Shown: positions 16,863 through 30,273, numbered from the stretch's first letter. The stretch is DNA of 40,000 bases from Neocallimastix lanati (nom. inval.) (GCA_016946835.1 JACVTC010000014.1:1445001-1485000); one strand, 5' to 3'. Notes: a model not told the origin generated them from the sequence alone. A program made the numbers and translations.

Positions 16863-19800
16863 CTACGTTATGAGATTTGAGGACGAAAAGGCCTCTAACT
16901 CTTCCCATTCATCGAAGATAACTCCATGTGGATGAAAATTATCATTCGAATCTGTATCAGAATTTCTTCTTTGCCTTATCGTTACGACGTCGACGCTCTT
17001 GACAACGGTAGATCTAACACTATACAAATCGATCATGGTGTAAAAATCACCAATCACAATAGGCATAACGTTAGTAAGGAATTCCGCAAGCTCCACAAAA
17101 TATGAAATCGGGAAAGAAGACTCGTTCGAAGGTGATTGAAAAATATTATTAATATATCGCCTTCTTTCCCCCGAGCCGATCTTTAAGATTTCAAATACTG
17201 CATTTCCGCCAAGAAGGAGACACAGCACGTAAAAATTGATATTATCATCAAAATCTTCCTCTTTATCATCAGGAATGTTCAATGATTTCTCATGAACAAT
17301 AAGAGAAAAATTAATAAAAATTTCATCAACAAAGGGAATGAAATGTTGCCTAAATTCTTCAAATTTAGGACATAAAAGTATCCAGTGTGTAAAACTAGGT
17401 ATGCTGTTACTCTCACCACAACAAGGGCAGTATGTTGGGCAATTTTCTGATACTAGATTACTTTTAACATACGTTTTTACATCAAATTTGAATCCACATT
17501 TAATTCGTCCAATCCAAAAAAATCCAAGAGAAAATTGTGAATATTTAAGTGATAGACGTTGAATAAATTTTTTAAAACCAAATTTAAATTTCTTGTATTT
17601 TGTAGATCTGATCGCAGTAGTGCTTGAATAATGAATATTTTCCCAGTAAAACTTCCTTATTTCTCCAGGAAGTTTATTATTGTGCTTGTGTACTGCTAAA
17701 CTCCGTGCTTTTTTCGTCCAAGAATAGTGAGAAAGTGTAGGTATATTTTTGACTAAATGAGAAATAATACAAGAAGAATCTTTCCACTTTTTAAAACATC
17801 GAATCATCGCCTTAGCACAAAAACTAGCTATAGGAGGTATAGAAAGTTCCTTAGACATATTGTAAATTGAAGTATTGGAGGTTTTATTTTTAAACCCGAA
17901 ACTCCAGTACAAACCTCGATTAAAAGCAGTTTGAGCTTTTTCAGTATTCTTTTTATTTGAACCAAGTAAGGGAGCATAATAAAGAACTGAACTAAGGATA
18001 AAAGAAACTAGTATACGAGTTTTAAAGTAGAAAGGAACATTCCTATTGGTTAAAAAACTAAAGAAAGAGTTAACTGTATAATTAATTTTACTATTCATCT
18101 TAGCAATAATAGGTTTTAAATCCAACGATTCATTAAAAGGTATACCAAGATATGTATATTGATTAGTGCTTGGTATATAGTTCATACCAAGTCTAAAAGT
18201 AGGATTTTCATAATGTCTTGAAGGAATAAAATTCTTTGGTTTAACAACTAGTGTAGCGCATTTATTGATTCCAAAGGTCATTTCATTTTTAATACCCCAA
18301 TCATGAGCAATATTCAAAAGGTTTTTAAGTGAAGATTTTGTAGGAGCTAATAATACAATATCATCAGCAAATAATCCACCACAACACTTTTTCTTTTCAG
18401 TAATCACACCATAACTTTTACATTTATCAAAAATATCATTGATAAATATATTGAATAAAATAGGAGAGAGAGGACACCCTTGGCGAACACCACGGTGTAT
18501 TGGAAATTCTTTTGAAAGTTTACCATTAAAGTTTGCACGAGCTTTCGAGGTAAGGTATAGATTAGTAATGAATTGAAGGCATTTACCACGAATACCAAGA
18601 TAATTTAGTTTAGTAAGTATATTGTAAATTGGAACTGAATCATAAGCTTTTTTAAGGTCAAGAAAGGCAAGAAAGGTAAATTTATCCTTAAATTTTCTTC
18701 TTTGACAAATTTCACGAATGGATACAAATAAACTAATACATTCTTCTTTATTTCTAAAACCAAACTGTTCTGGTCTAATTATTCCATTAGAAAAAGCATA
18801 GTCCGATATTCTTTTAGTGACAATTTTTGATAGAATTTTTAAACCTACATTGATGAGTGAAATACCACGATAATTATTACAATCTGAAAAATCCCCTTTT
18901 TTAGGAATAGAAACAATAGAAGCAGAGTTCCATTCATTAGGAAAGTCACCATCCCAAATTTTATTAAAAAGTAATAACAGACACTTTGCACAATCGGAAT
19001 AAGTAACCTCTTGATTAGAGTCATCCTGAGAAGAATTTCTACTCTCAGAATTAAAAAATGCTTTAAAAAATTCTGTAGGTATACCATCAGGACCAGGTGC
19101 TTTGTTATTTTTCATTGAAAGAACAGTTGAATGAATTTCTGACATGGAAATAGGTTGATTAATATCCCATGATACCTGAGGAGAAGAAGAATTATTAAGT
19201 ATTCTTTTCCAATAATTTTCATTAAGACTGTGACCAGTTATATCAGAAGCAAGTTCTTCATAGTGTTCTGCAAAACGATTGAGTTGATCTTCTTGGGATA
19301 CTAGAACATTACCTTCTTTATCTTTAATGTATACAGGTGATTGGGAAGGAGAGTAAGAAGGTTTAGAAATTTTCTTAAGTCCAGACCAACCACGCTGGGC
19401 ATCATTTTTTAAGAAACATTCGCCGATGGAATGAATCAAATTTTTAAATCTAATATTCCTAATATTTCTTTTAATACTAATTATATAATCAGAAAGAACT
19501 CTATATTCTTTTGAGAGATCACAAAATTCTTGAAGATTTGACAAATCATTACGAAGTTTAAAATTTTTAATCCTTTTATAAAATAAATGTTTTTCATGTG
19601 ATAATTTCTTAATATAAGCAGGACAATGGAACGCTGAACCCTGTAAATTTGTAGGAACTCTTGCTTGAATGTCATCGCCTATTTTATTTGCTGTGTCAAG
19701 AAGTTTTTTAACCATTGTATTAGAGTCTAGATTATCATTATGTTCAAATTCATCCAGTAAACATGTGAATTTATTATGAGAGAAGATTGCTTCACGTTTA

Positions 19801-20948
19801 TCCCTACAAATTCGATTAGACCACTTAATTTGTTTATCCCGAGGGGGAGTAACAAAACCATCAGGAGATATTTTTTTACAAGAAAGAATAAGTGGTAAAT
19901 AGTCAGAGATGTCATTAAAAGAGTAGCATACAGAAGCAATATTCAGATAATTTCTTAATTTATCGTTCACTACTATAAAATCAATACAAGAATTCTTTCC
20001 ACCATTAGACCAAGTAAATTGATGACCAACCATATCCATAACAAACCATTGAGGGGAAATTCTAAGAATAAGATCTTTGAGTTGTTGCTTAGTCATATTG
20101 AAATCACCAACAATAGCCGAAGGGTTATTCTGATGGTTCTTGAGCCAATTAGCAAAATCAGTTTCCGCTTTTTCTCTAGAGTCTTTGTGTTTTTTGTTAG
20201 GGATGTAAATGTTCCCTAAAGAACATCTGACACCCCAAAAAGAGAATATATTTACTGAGAGTATATATCTATATTCAAAATCATCATTAGTGAATTGGCA
20301 GGAGGAGTGCACACCTATATAAAGGCCCCTCATACCAGGGATTTTTTTGTCCGCACGTCTCAGTACTGTTCTATAATGATTAAGGAATGGATATGAGTTA
20401 GAAAAGGAGTTAAGGAATGAACTATTACCGACTTCTTGAAGACAAATACAAATAGGATTAAAGATTGAATTAAAATTGGTAAGTCCGTCACGTTTTTCAG
20501 AATTCTAACCATTTATGTTCCAGCTAATACAGAGGTTGAAATATTTAGTATTCGAGAAAGGGTTAGCATACAGGAGGCTTTCAGAGATGGGGATTGAGAG
20601 TTCAGAATAATACCTGGTTCTATTATGATTAACATTGCTAAATGTGCGTATCCTTGAAGTAATCTTCCATTTTATTCTTTTAACAGATAAGTGCTTAGTA
20701 ATCAAATAAATAACCTTCAAATAATTCGTATAATTATTATAGTTAACTCTTAGGATGAAGTAGTTTTCCATATTAATATAGTGTTTTTTAACGATTCCAT
20801 GAACAACTTCATTACAATTTGATATCTTTTTGCTTAAAAATTCCCATAGTCTACTTTCAGTCCAAGATTCAAGATCATGAATGAAAATTAAAACAAATTT
20901 ATCATGGTCAGGACCATAAAGTCGCAGACCTCTTCGTATAGTTGACAT
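16863..20948 (-). CDS. LINE ORF: AP-endonuclease, reverse transcriptase, C-terminal CCHC region; one in-frame TAG
   Basis: One frame of about 1,360 codons, interrupted only by TAG at 20507-20505. The N-terminal ~135 residues are unrecognised. The endonuclease starts at LCISWNING, exactly where the TAG falls, and continues through CICLQEVG, AIVGDFNM and SDYLPLIL. The last should read S-D-H-x-P, but the catalytic His codon (19901-19899) is Tyr. The reverse transcriptase shows FLAFLDLKKAYDS, GVRQGCPLSPILF and the catalytic LFADDIVLL (about 18350-18380), all intact. A C-terminal zinc-binding-like region reads CPTYCPCCGE, then HW, then C (about 17380-17450), as in many LINE C-termini. The product would do target-primed reverse transcription. 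The RT looks competent and the endonuclease does not. A separate 1,156-residue frame could start at Met 20333, after the stop. Confidence 0.93.
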
Positions 20949-21668
20949 AATAAAATATAAAACTTATCTATATTAATAAAAAGTAAGTGTAATATAAAAA
21001 TAAAAAAATAAAATTAGTAAAAAATTAAAAAATTAAAAAAAAAAATAAAAATTTATTGCTGTTGTCTTCTCTTTCGTGTATATTGTTCGCTAAAACTTGT
21101 TTGTTTTTCTTTCTTTTTGTGTTGACTAGTTTTTAATTAATGATTTTCAATTATAAATTCCTGTTTTATGTAAAAATTTCTGTAAAATAATATAAAATTT
21201 AAATGTTAATGAAATAATAGTTGTGAAAAACTATAAAAAGATTCCCATCCGTTAAATAATGTCTCAAACACAAGCTTTGGAGTGAATCAATCTCCTACAT
21301 TTCCATTTTACAATAGCTACATGAGAGTATAAATAATACTATAGAAAAAAACATATACAAAATAATGCTAAAGTAAAAAATACAATAGATTCATTACAAT
21401 GATAATATGTAGAAACTACATGATATTATTAATTATACAACTCCAATGTTACTACATATCCAGTTTAAGACATTATAGAACGTCAAGTTCACTTTCTACA
21501 GTCTTCCAGTATTCCAGATTTCTCTCTTCGTACTAGAAGCCACTTTAGAAAGGATAACCATTGATTATCATCAGAATCACAGAAAGCTGTAATTAGTACA
21601 CCTGATATAGGTTATTCCTTTTCCATCAACCCTCCATGGACCTGGAAAAACAGTCCACTTCATTGGGG
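20949..21668 (-). other. LINE 5' leader, no intact ORF1
   Basis: About 720 bases between the element's 5' end and the first Met of the ORF (20948). It has relatively high G/C in its outer 400 bases (21240-21668) and no frame longer than a few dozen codons. It may be an untranslated leader with promoter activity or the remains of an ORF1. No gag-like or RRM-like motif can be shown. Confidence 0.5.
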
Positions 21669-21681
21669 TACTCATTAATAC
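21669..21681. repeat. Target-site duplication, right copy
   Basis: TACTCATTAATAC, identical to 16711-16723 and next to the 5' end of the LINE. Confidence 0.88.
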
Positions 21682-22000
21682 AATATATAATATAGTATTA
21701 CATTGTATATATATTTATACCTATTTCATCATTGCTATACGCCACATTACAAGCAATACTATAACATTAATCTTATATTTATTATTATATATAAAACAAC
21801 CATTAAATATATTTATATATAAAATATTTATTTATTATTAGAATATTAAACAAACCTTTGAATATATTTATATATATTAATTATATTTATTATATATAAA
21901 ACAATCATTAAATTATTTAAACTATTCATATTTTATTATTTATTAAAATAAAACTATATTTCTAATAATTATTATTTAGCTTATCTTTGACAAAAAAACT
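21682..22000. repeat. Tandem duplication, copy B, right part
   Basis: It resumes with AATATATAATATAGTATTACATT and the anchor block ATTGCTATACGCCACATTA, matching copy A near 16290-16330, and fades out near TTATTTAGCTTATC. Removing the LINE and one target-site copy restores two adjacent units about 445-460 bp long. Confidence 0.68.
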
Positions 22001-22015
22001 TTAAAATTTTAAATG

Positions 22016-22048
<33 letters not shown>

Positions 22049-22365
22049 ATAATTATATTGTTAAAAAAATTTTTTTTATATATAAGAAGTTTATTTAATT
22101 TATTTAATAAAGTATGCTTTTATGATATTATTAAATGATAAAAATAATATAAAAAAAAAGTAATTTAAATTACTTTCGATATATTTTTTTAGTGTTGTTA
22201 TTGGTTTAATTTGATTTAGTTTTTTGTTTTGTTTAAATTTAATTTATTTTTCTTTTCTTTTAAACGTTATTTAAATATTTTTTGATCTCTATTATTAAGT
22301 TTATTTAAAATTATTATTATTATTATTATTATGATTATTAAAATTTAAAAATTTATATATATATA

Positions 22366-22440
22366 TTTTTTTTTTTTTTTTTTTTTTTGGGGGGGAACTA
22401 GGAAGAGAATACACTTTCATTGTTTTATTATCTCAATTTA
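22366..22440 (-). mobile_element. Possible truncated LINE 3' stub
   Basis: A T run followed by GGGGGGG and AACTAGGAAGAGAATA. The ACTAGGAA block next to a poly-T run is the same terminal signature as the intact LINE (16765-16774) and the decayed LINE (38076-38085). No coding part remains, and the right end is unclear before the ATT tract. It could be a severely 5'-truncated insertion. Confidence 0.35.
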
Positions 22441-22483
22441 ATACATTCTTTATTATTATTTCTGTAATAATAAATTTAACAAA

Positions 22484-22484
22484 C

Positions 22485-22543
<59 letters not shown>
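22484..22543. repeat. (ATT)n microsatellite
   Basis: About 20 ATT units in intergenic DNA downstream of striatin. Confidence 0.9.
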
Positions 22544-22545
<2 letters not shown>

Positions 22546-23785
22546 TTATCTTTTATTTACTAATAATTTTCATTCTTTTTTTTTTTTTTAAAAAAAAATA
22601 AAAAAAAAACTTTTAATCTAAAATACTTTTTCAATTATTTATTTTTTTAATTGTTTACTTAATTTAAATGAGTAAAAAAAAATTTTTTTTTATTAGATTC
22701 TTTTATTAGGTTAATATGATATATATTTTTAAATAATTAAAAAATAATAAAATAATTGAATAAAATAATAATAATAATAATAAAACTTTCATAAACTTTA
22801 TTAAAAAAATTGATATTAATGACTATGTTATAAAAATTATATATGAATTTATATATGAAAATAAAAATAATAATAATAAAATAAAAAAAAAAAAAAAAGA
22901 TATAAAGGTATATAAAATATATATAAACTAATATGCTTAAATGATATAATATATAATGAAAAAAAAATTTTTTTTTATCAATGGTAAATAATTTGTTTTT
23001 ATTGAAATTATATATATAAATATATATATATTATATGGTGATTAATGTAGATATATATATATGTAATATAATATATAATTATTTATTATAATAGCAATAA
23101 AAGTATTTTATATTAAATGAATTATATCATTAAGTGAAAACTAATATTAAATATATATAATTTTTTAATAGCAAGCTTTTTTTTTTTTTTTTTTTTTTAA
23201 AAAATATATATATATATATATAAACTTCAAAATATTAACATGATTGTTAACAATAATAAAAAAATGAAATAACAAAAGTGATAAAGGTAAAAATAATATA
23301 TATATATCGTGATATATTATATTTTATATATATATATATATATGAAAAAAGTTTCTAAAATATATAAATTAAAAAAAAAAAAAAATAAAAATAAAAAAAA
23401 AAGATAAAAAAAAATAAAAAATTCAATATAAATTTTTATATTATTTATAATTTTCTTTCTCTTTCTTTTTTTGAGTTTTTGAGTTTTTGAGTTTTCCAGT
23501 TTTTGTTAATATCATCTTACAATTTCCTGCTTTAATTTTTTTTAATGTATATATATGCTATTTTTTTTTTTTTTTAAATTTTTATCTTAATTTTTTTTTT
23601 TTTTTTTTTTTGAAACGGTGACATAGTTGTTATTGATTATTATTATTATTATTATTATTATTTTATATTATTAAATTATATTTAAACGTGAATTGATTTA
23701 TAATTATAATATTTTAAATAAAAAAAAATTATATATTTTTGTTTTTATCAATATCAAAATGATAATTTTTTTTCTTTTCTAAAAA

Positions 23786-23974
23786 TTAAAATGGTTGATC
23801 AATACTATATATTTTACAAGTGGAATCACCACCACCACTTGATAATATATTAGATAAGGTTGGATGATATTTAACACACCATACACCTTCATCGAATTTC
23901 TTTCTATGTGATGACATTTCTTGAATACAATTCTTTGATGCTATATCCCAAATACGAATTGATGAATCATGACC

Positions 23975-24038
<64 letters not shown>

Positions 24039-26295
24039 TTATATTATTTATTTATTATTTATTCATTTATTCATTTTTTTTTTTTTACTAACCTCCTGAT
24101 GCAAAGGTTAAACCGGATGGATGAACACTTAAAGATGTTACACCATCTAAATGTGCAGTCATTGAATTAATACATTCTCCTAAAATTTTAATATAATAAT
24201 ATTTAAATATTATATATTAATAATATTCATATAAATATTTATACTATATATATGATGATATATGTTTTATGTTGTATGTTATATGCTATTCTATATTATA
24301 GAATTTACCTGATTTCACATCAAAGAATCTTATATAACGATCTTCATGAGCTGTAATAATTAATGGCATTGTTGGATGAGATATGACTTGATTAATTTGT
24401 GTTGAAGGTGTATTATCTTCATTATAATATATATATATATTATTTTTTAGATAATTAATTTTGTATTATATTAATAAAATTAAAATAAAAAAAAAATTTT
24501 TTTTTTGTTATTATTTGTATTTATATACCATAAGTTTCAGCACTTGGTAATTTCATGAATTCATTACCAGTTTCAATATCAAATAATTTAACCATAGAAT
24601 TTTGATAAGAAACAATAATTTTACTTAAATCATTGTTTAACCAATCTAAATATGTTGGGTTAGATTCAATTTCTTTAGATCTATCTGATAATAATCCATT
24701 ATAATCTAATGTTGATTTTAATCCATAATTTTTAGTATCCCATAATTTTATAGTACCATCTGAAGATGCAGAAGCCAATAAATGGTATTGTTCTCTTAAT
24801 GGATGTGACTTAACACACCATACCGCATCTGTATGGCCTTCAAATGTATGTTGTTTAATAGTTGGATCTTTTTTGTATATATCAATTAAATTATTTATAA
24901 TATTAAAGATTTTGAATTTGAATGAATACAAATTAAATTTTTATCATTAAATAGAAATATTAATATTTTTTTTAGAAAAAATGATTTTTTATTAAAGTTA
25001 TTTTAATTATATTAAATAAAATTTAATAATAATTATTATTAAAAAATAAATTAATGCAAAAGTATAATTTTTTAATAATTATAATTTACCATATTTTGAA
25101 TATAATTCTATATTTTTTGATGGAATTCTCCAAGATCTAACTGTAGAATCTAAACCACCAGTGTAGCATACACTTTCAGATATATCTACAGACAATACTG
25201 GACCTATATGTCCTCTATAAGTATATATTGGATCAACATCAATCAAATTCCTAATATATCATCATTATTATTAATTATTATTAATTGTTATTATTATTAT
25301 TATTATCAATACATTCATTATAATTTATAATTATCTATATTATTAATAATTCCATTTCAAATAATTTTTATTTTAAATATTTTTTTTTTTTTTTTTTTTT
25401 TTTAATTACTTTTTAGTATTTCCTAAGAATTCTAAATTCCATAATTTAGCTGTACCATCATCTGAAGAGGATAATAATAATTTATCTGTATGATGGAATG
25501 AAAGTGAACGAACTGTATCTAAATGACTTTTAATTATAAATAAAATAATTAAATAAATAATTAAATAATTAATAAAATTATAAACAAAAAAATAAAAAAT
25601 AAAACAAATATATATATATATATTAATAATGTAATTAATTTTTTTTTTTTTTTTTTTTAATACTTTTTCAATGTTAATTTTGGTCTCCATAATTTATTTT
25701 CATCGCTATGTTTAACACTCTTGATATTATAAATTTAATAAATTTAAAATTTTATATTAATATTTCTAATTATATTTATATACTTCATATAATTATATAC
25801 ATATATAAATTATTTATATAATTTTAAATATATATATATATATATATATAAATTAGTGTACCTTTGAAAGAGATTCACTCATTTCTTCTCCATCAAAGTT
25901 ATAGACTTCACCTTCAAAAGTAAAACTATCTTTCTTTCCTATTTATATTTATTTGATATATTTATTATTTAAAAATTAATAATTATCTATAAAATAATAA
26001 TAATAATCTTTGATTGAAAAGTCAAAAAATGAAATTATTTAAATACAATTAATAATTTCTTTATATTAACCTTTTATACTACATTTTTTATCCTTTGATT
26101 TTGATGATTTTAAAACCTTATTTAATTGTTTTGTTGGTATAACATTTTCTGGTTGGAATATATCCTATTTTTTTTTTTTTTTAATAATGAATGAATATAT
26201 TTATATATATTAATAAATATTTTTAATTATTGAAATAATTTTATAATATATTTATTTCCTGGTTAATATTTTTATTTTTAAATTATTTTTTTAAC

Positions 26296-26326
<31 letters not shown>

Positions 26327-27191
26327 AAAAATAAAAATAAAAAAAAAAAAATTACTCCATCTTCTTTGATATCATTGTTTTTATTATCGACTTTATTATT
26401 ATTGTTGTTATTAGTGTTGTGATTTTCTTCTAAATTAGTTTCTGTATCAGAAGTCACTTTAACATTTGCTTTATCAACTTCTTTTTTGTCTTTATTTTCA
26501 GTACTTTCAATATTTTCAACTGGAGGTACATCTTCCTTTTCATTATCATCTGATGCTTTAAATACTAATTATTATAACATCATTCAATATTATTTAACAA
26601 AAAAATAATAATAATTATATATAATAATTAATAATAGATGTGAATATTTATCATTAATGATAAAATATTAAAAAAAAAAAATTACATAATTTTGAAAGTG
26701 GTGCTTCCTTTCTTTTTCCATTCATTTTCTTTTTCATAAATATGGAATATTCACTATTACCATTGATACTATTATTATTTTTGTTAACACTTCCCTGATT
26801 ACCATTATTATTTTGAAGTGAATTAGCTCCACTTTGCTTTATACTTTTGTCTTTATTTATAGGTGTATAAACTGTAGTTTTTATTGATTTTTGTATATTA
26901 ACATTATTTAAAGAATTTACTGTTGATGATGAATCATTTGAATGCTTGAAACTTCTAGTATCGTTCATATTACTTGTATTATTGGATGATGGATTCCAAT
27001 AACCAACTTCTAATAAATAGCTTTTATATTTTTATGTTTATTTTTATTTTATTTTTTTTTTTTTTTTTTTTTAATTTATTTTATGTAATTATTGTTGTGG
27101 TTTAGAAAATATATATATGGTTTTATAATTATTAGAAAAATTTATATCATTTTGTTTATTAATAAATTGTGTTAAAGTATATAAATATATA

Positions 27192-27224
<33 letters not shown>

Positions 27225-28011
27225 GTCACGAATACATTGATTATAATAATAATTATTATACATAAAAATTTTTAATAATTATTTATATAAAAATAATAAT
27301 TATTATTATTTAATATAAAGATATATAAGATATATATAATTTACGCTTTTAAAATTTCTCTTGATCTTAATGTTCCACAACCTTTTGAATATAATAATAA
27401 ATTATTTCCACTCATTGGAGTTGGTGACGGATTTATTGTATTGCTATCTTTATTTTTTACTTGTGTCTTTGAGCTTTCTTTATTTAATCTACTTAATAAG
27501 TTTGAATTAGATGAAATAGAATCAGATTTAGTATCATTATTTTCTAACTTTTCAATTTCTCTAGACACTATTTCATCCTCATTATTATTTGATGTTAACG
27601 GTTTATTTTCCGTAGAACCAGTATTACTTTCATTTTTATTTACTTTTTGTTGAAGTTGAAGATATTTTATTCTATTTGCATTAATATTAAATTGTAAGAA
27701 ATTTATGTAAATGATTGTTTATATTTATATAGGATTATCGGATTAATATTATTATGAAAGAGTATTGTATTAATATATAATAAAAAAAAAAAGTGAGTAA
27801 TTTAAATATAAAATATTCTATTAAACATTTTTTTAAAAATAAAAATAAAAATAAAAATAAAAATAAAAATAAAAATAAAAATAAAAATAAAAATAAAAAT
27901 AAAAATAAAAATAAAAATAAAAATAAAAATAAAAATAAAAATAAAAATAAAAATAAAAATAAAAATAAAAATAAAAATAAAAATAAAAATAAAAATAAAA
28001 ATAAAAATAAA

Positions 28012-28042
<31 letters not shown>

Positions 28043-28391
28043 TAAAAATAAAAATAAAAATAAAAATAAAAATAAAAATAAAAATAAAAATAAAAATAAA
28101 AATAAAAATAAAAATAAAAATAAAAATAAAAATAAAAATAAAAATAAAAATAAAAATAAAAATAAAAATAAAAATAAAAATAAAAATAAAAATAAAAATA
28201 AAAATAAAAATAAAAATAAAAATTCAATTTAAATTAATTATATTCACCTTTCTTGTCTTAAAGCATATTCCAACATTTTTACTCTTCGCATTAAATCAAC
28301 TTTTAAATTTTCGATTCCTCGACGTTCACCTTCAAGAAATGATAATCTTGTCTATTTTAAAATTTTATTATATAAATGTGTTTTTATAGAA

Positions 28392-28422
<31 letters not shown>

Positions 28423-28619
28423 AGTATTTTAAATAAATAAAAAGTATATTATTACTCTCATATATAAATCATTACTTTTAAATCTGCTCTTTCAATCTCC
28501 CATTCTGTCTTTTCTTTTTCAAACTTTCTCCATTCCATCTGAAGATAATGAAGAACACCTGGGAACGTATAATTTGTTATTCCATTCGGTGAACTTTGTT
28601 GAAAAATATCACTCGCCAT
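23786..28619 (-). CDS. STRN: Striatin (STRIPAK scaffold, PP2A regulatory B''' subunit), 14 exons
   Basis: Exons: 28619-28476, 28351-28248, 27671-27345, 27020-26686, 26564-26356, 26164-26071, 25938-25862, 25719-25664, 25526-25410, 25250-25090, 24867-24529, 24416-24309, 24179-24093, 23973-23786. They sum to 2346 nt and 781 residues, near animal striatin in length. Striatin (Far8/Pro11 in other fungi) holds PP2A and GCK kinases together in STRIPAK at endomembranes. The N-terminal coiled coil at about residues 22-90 has the family signature: HYLQMEWRKFEKEKTEWE, then FLEGERRGIENLK and RRVKMLEYALRQER. Residues about 190-195 carry the YLLEVGY block. A Ser/Asn-rich linker follows. About 445-781 is a WD40 propeller with LDTVRSLSFH, YRGHIGPVLSV, EGHTDAVWCVKSHP, QINQVISHPTMP, ITAHEDRYIRFFD and SHRKKFDEGVWCVKYHP. 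Intron 2 holds a giant AAAAAT repeat. Confidence 0.95.
23974..24036. repeat. (ATT)n tract in striatin intron 13
   Basis: About 20 ATT units directly at the 3' splice site of the last intron. In the transcript sense the AAT units run into the acceptor AATAATAG of exon 14, so the repeat itself supplies the acceptor context. Confidence 0.85.
27835..28223. repeat. (AAAAAT)n hexanucleotide array, ~65 units, in striatin intron 2
   Basis: About 388 bases of a nearly uniform six-base AAAAAT unit, with a single one-base loss near 28016 that shifts the phase. It lies inside intron 28247-27672 of striatin. In the transcript sense the unit is ATTTTT. The Lys-Asn, Ile-Lys and Phe-Tyr dipeptide frames across it are artefacts. 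Confidence 0.95.
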
Positions 28620-28768
28620 TACAAAAATTGAATATCAAAAGGGACTAAATATGAATTTGTTGAATAAATATATATCTATTTATTGTTATTTCTATAAATA
28701 TTTAAAAGAAATTTCCAATTTTAATTTCATTAAATACTTTTAATAATTAAAATATATAAATATATTAT

Positions 28769-28770
<2 letters not shown>

Positions 28771-28814
<44 letters not shown>
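28771..28814. repeat. Poly-A tract (~44 bases)
   Basis: Uninterrupted A homopolymer about 150 bases upstream of the striatin start codon, in the presumed promoter or leader. Confidence 0.9.
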
Positions 28815-28818
<4 letters not shown>

Positions 28819-30273
28819 TAATAATAATATTAATTTTTAATTTTTAATTAATATGGTGACATATAAAAAAAATATGAAATTTTATTTTTAAAAAAAATTA
28901 AATGACTTTATATTATTATAATTTCTTCCTAATTGATTTAATTTTGGTTTGTTTATTTTTGTTTATTATACTGTTAAAACAACTACAATAATGATCTTTT
29001 AAAATTTCTTTTAAATTACTCTTCAGATAACACAAATTTTTATAGAAATTTTGTAATGATAAATATTTAGAATGGTTTTTTTTATTATAAGTTAATAATT
29101 GGTTTTATAATTTTGAAATTTGATTATAACATTCTTTTTTATAAAGAAGATTGCAATTTAATAATCTTAAAATTCATAAAGTTATTTCTTCTTTTAGAAA
29201 TGAATATATGAAATATTTGATATAATATTAAAAAATACAAATATATATATATATATATTATATTTAATATGTATTACTAAAAGAGAAAATATCAATTATA
29301 TCTATATTTTGATAATACAAAAAATACAATATAAAATTAAAATTATATATACATATTATATAAATGTTAATTTTCTTATAATTTAATTTTATTATAATTA
29401 TATATATAATAACAATAATAAAATAATATTTTTTTTAAAAAAAGTATTACTATTATTAATTTTAAATTATAAATATATTACATTTCTCAACATTAAATAA
29501 ATATTATAATTATTTAAAAATAAAAGATTTTATTCATTTAATTATTTTTTCTAAAATGAATTATACATAAAAGATATATTATAAAAATAAATAAAATAAA
29601 TATTTATATAAATATATTATTACCATATTATATTTTATTCAGCAAAGAGTCATTTAATATTATTATATTTGCATTAATATCTAAAAACTTCTTACAACAA
29701 ATTATTCATTTGTTATTGTTTACTGATTTGTTTTTGTTAATTGATACATTTATATATTATTTATTTTTAATACAATTTGAAAATTTCATCCAAATCTGCA
29801 TATCAATTCTTCATATTTTTCTTTTTTTTTAAATATAAATTTAGGTTTATTATCCTTTATTATTTTTTACCAACCTTCAAGATAACAAATAGAATATTAA
29901 TATGAATTTCTATAATTTAAATTTATCTACTTTTCTTAACTTTTTTATAATATCTTTATCAAAAAGAAAGAAAAATAGAAATAAAAAAAAATAATAATAA
30001 TAAATTTTTAAAATCTTTTTTGTTATGAATAATATAAATAAAATATATAATTAAATAAAAAAAAAATATAATATAAATATTAATTAGTATTAATTTTTTT
30101 TTTACATAAATATTTTTATATATTAATATATAAAGAAATATATTTATATATATATTTTTATTTTTAAAAAAAAATTAACATTTTATAAACTTCATTTATT
30201 AATTTATTCAAAAATTATTTATATACATTATATATGTTTAATAATATATTTTTATATTATTTTTTTTTATATT

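Larger units (their letters stand above)
16724..21668 (-). mobile_element. Near-intact non-LTR retrotransposon (LINE), 4.9 kb
   Basis: A full-length LINE in minus orientation bounded by identical 13-bp direct repeats (16711-16723 and 21669-21681). Its 3' end is a 41-base poly-A tail, seen as T at 16724-16764. In the minus sense an AATAAA signal (plus-strand 16780-16785) lies about 15 bases before the tail, and the element ends ATTCCTAGTCT before the A run. Its 5' end is in a G run on the plus strand (GGGG at 21665-21668). The inside is visibly less AT-rich than the flanks, in line with a mobile sequence. The insertion interrupts copy B of a tandem duplication between NDC1 and striatin and hits no host exon. 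Confidence 0.92.
22001..23785. other. AT-rich intergenic region downstream of striatin
   Basis: Long T runs (22018-22044 and 22366-22388), ATT tracts (22484-22543 and 23637-23660), alternating TA runs and A runs. No coding sequence is seen apart from the possible LINE stub listed separately. The right edge is the 3' flank of striatin. Confidence 0.55.

Noticed and set aside
21240-21668. Possible copia RNase H fragment (weak AFCDSDD and TGYVVTLE strings)
   Set aside because: The region lies inside the LINE boundaries set by the target-site duplication, and the spacing of the strings does not fit RNase H; treated as LINE leader.
27793-28389. Lys-Asn/Ile-Lys repeat protein on plus and Phe-Tyr/Phe-Ile repeat protein on minus
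   Set aside because: Register artefacts of the AAAAAT array in striatin intron 2; the homologous coiled-coil exons flank it.
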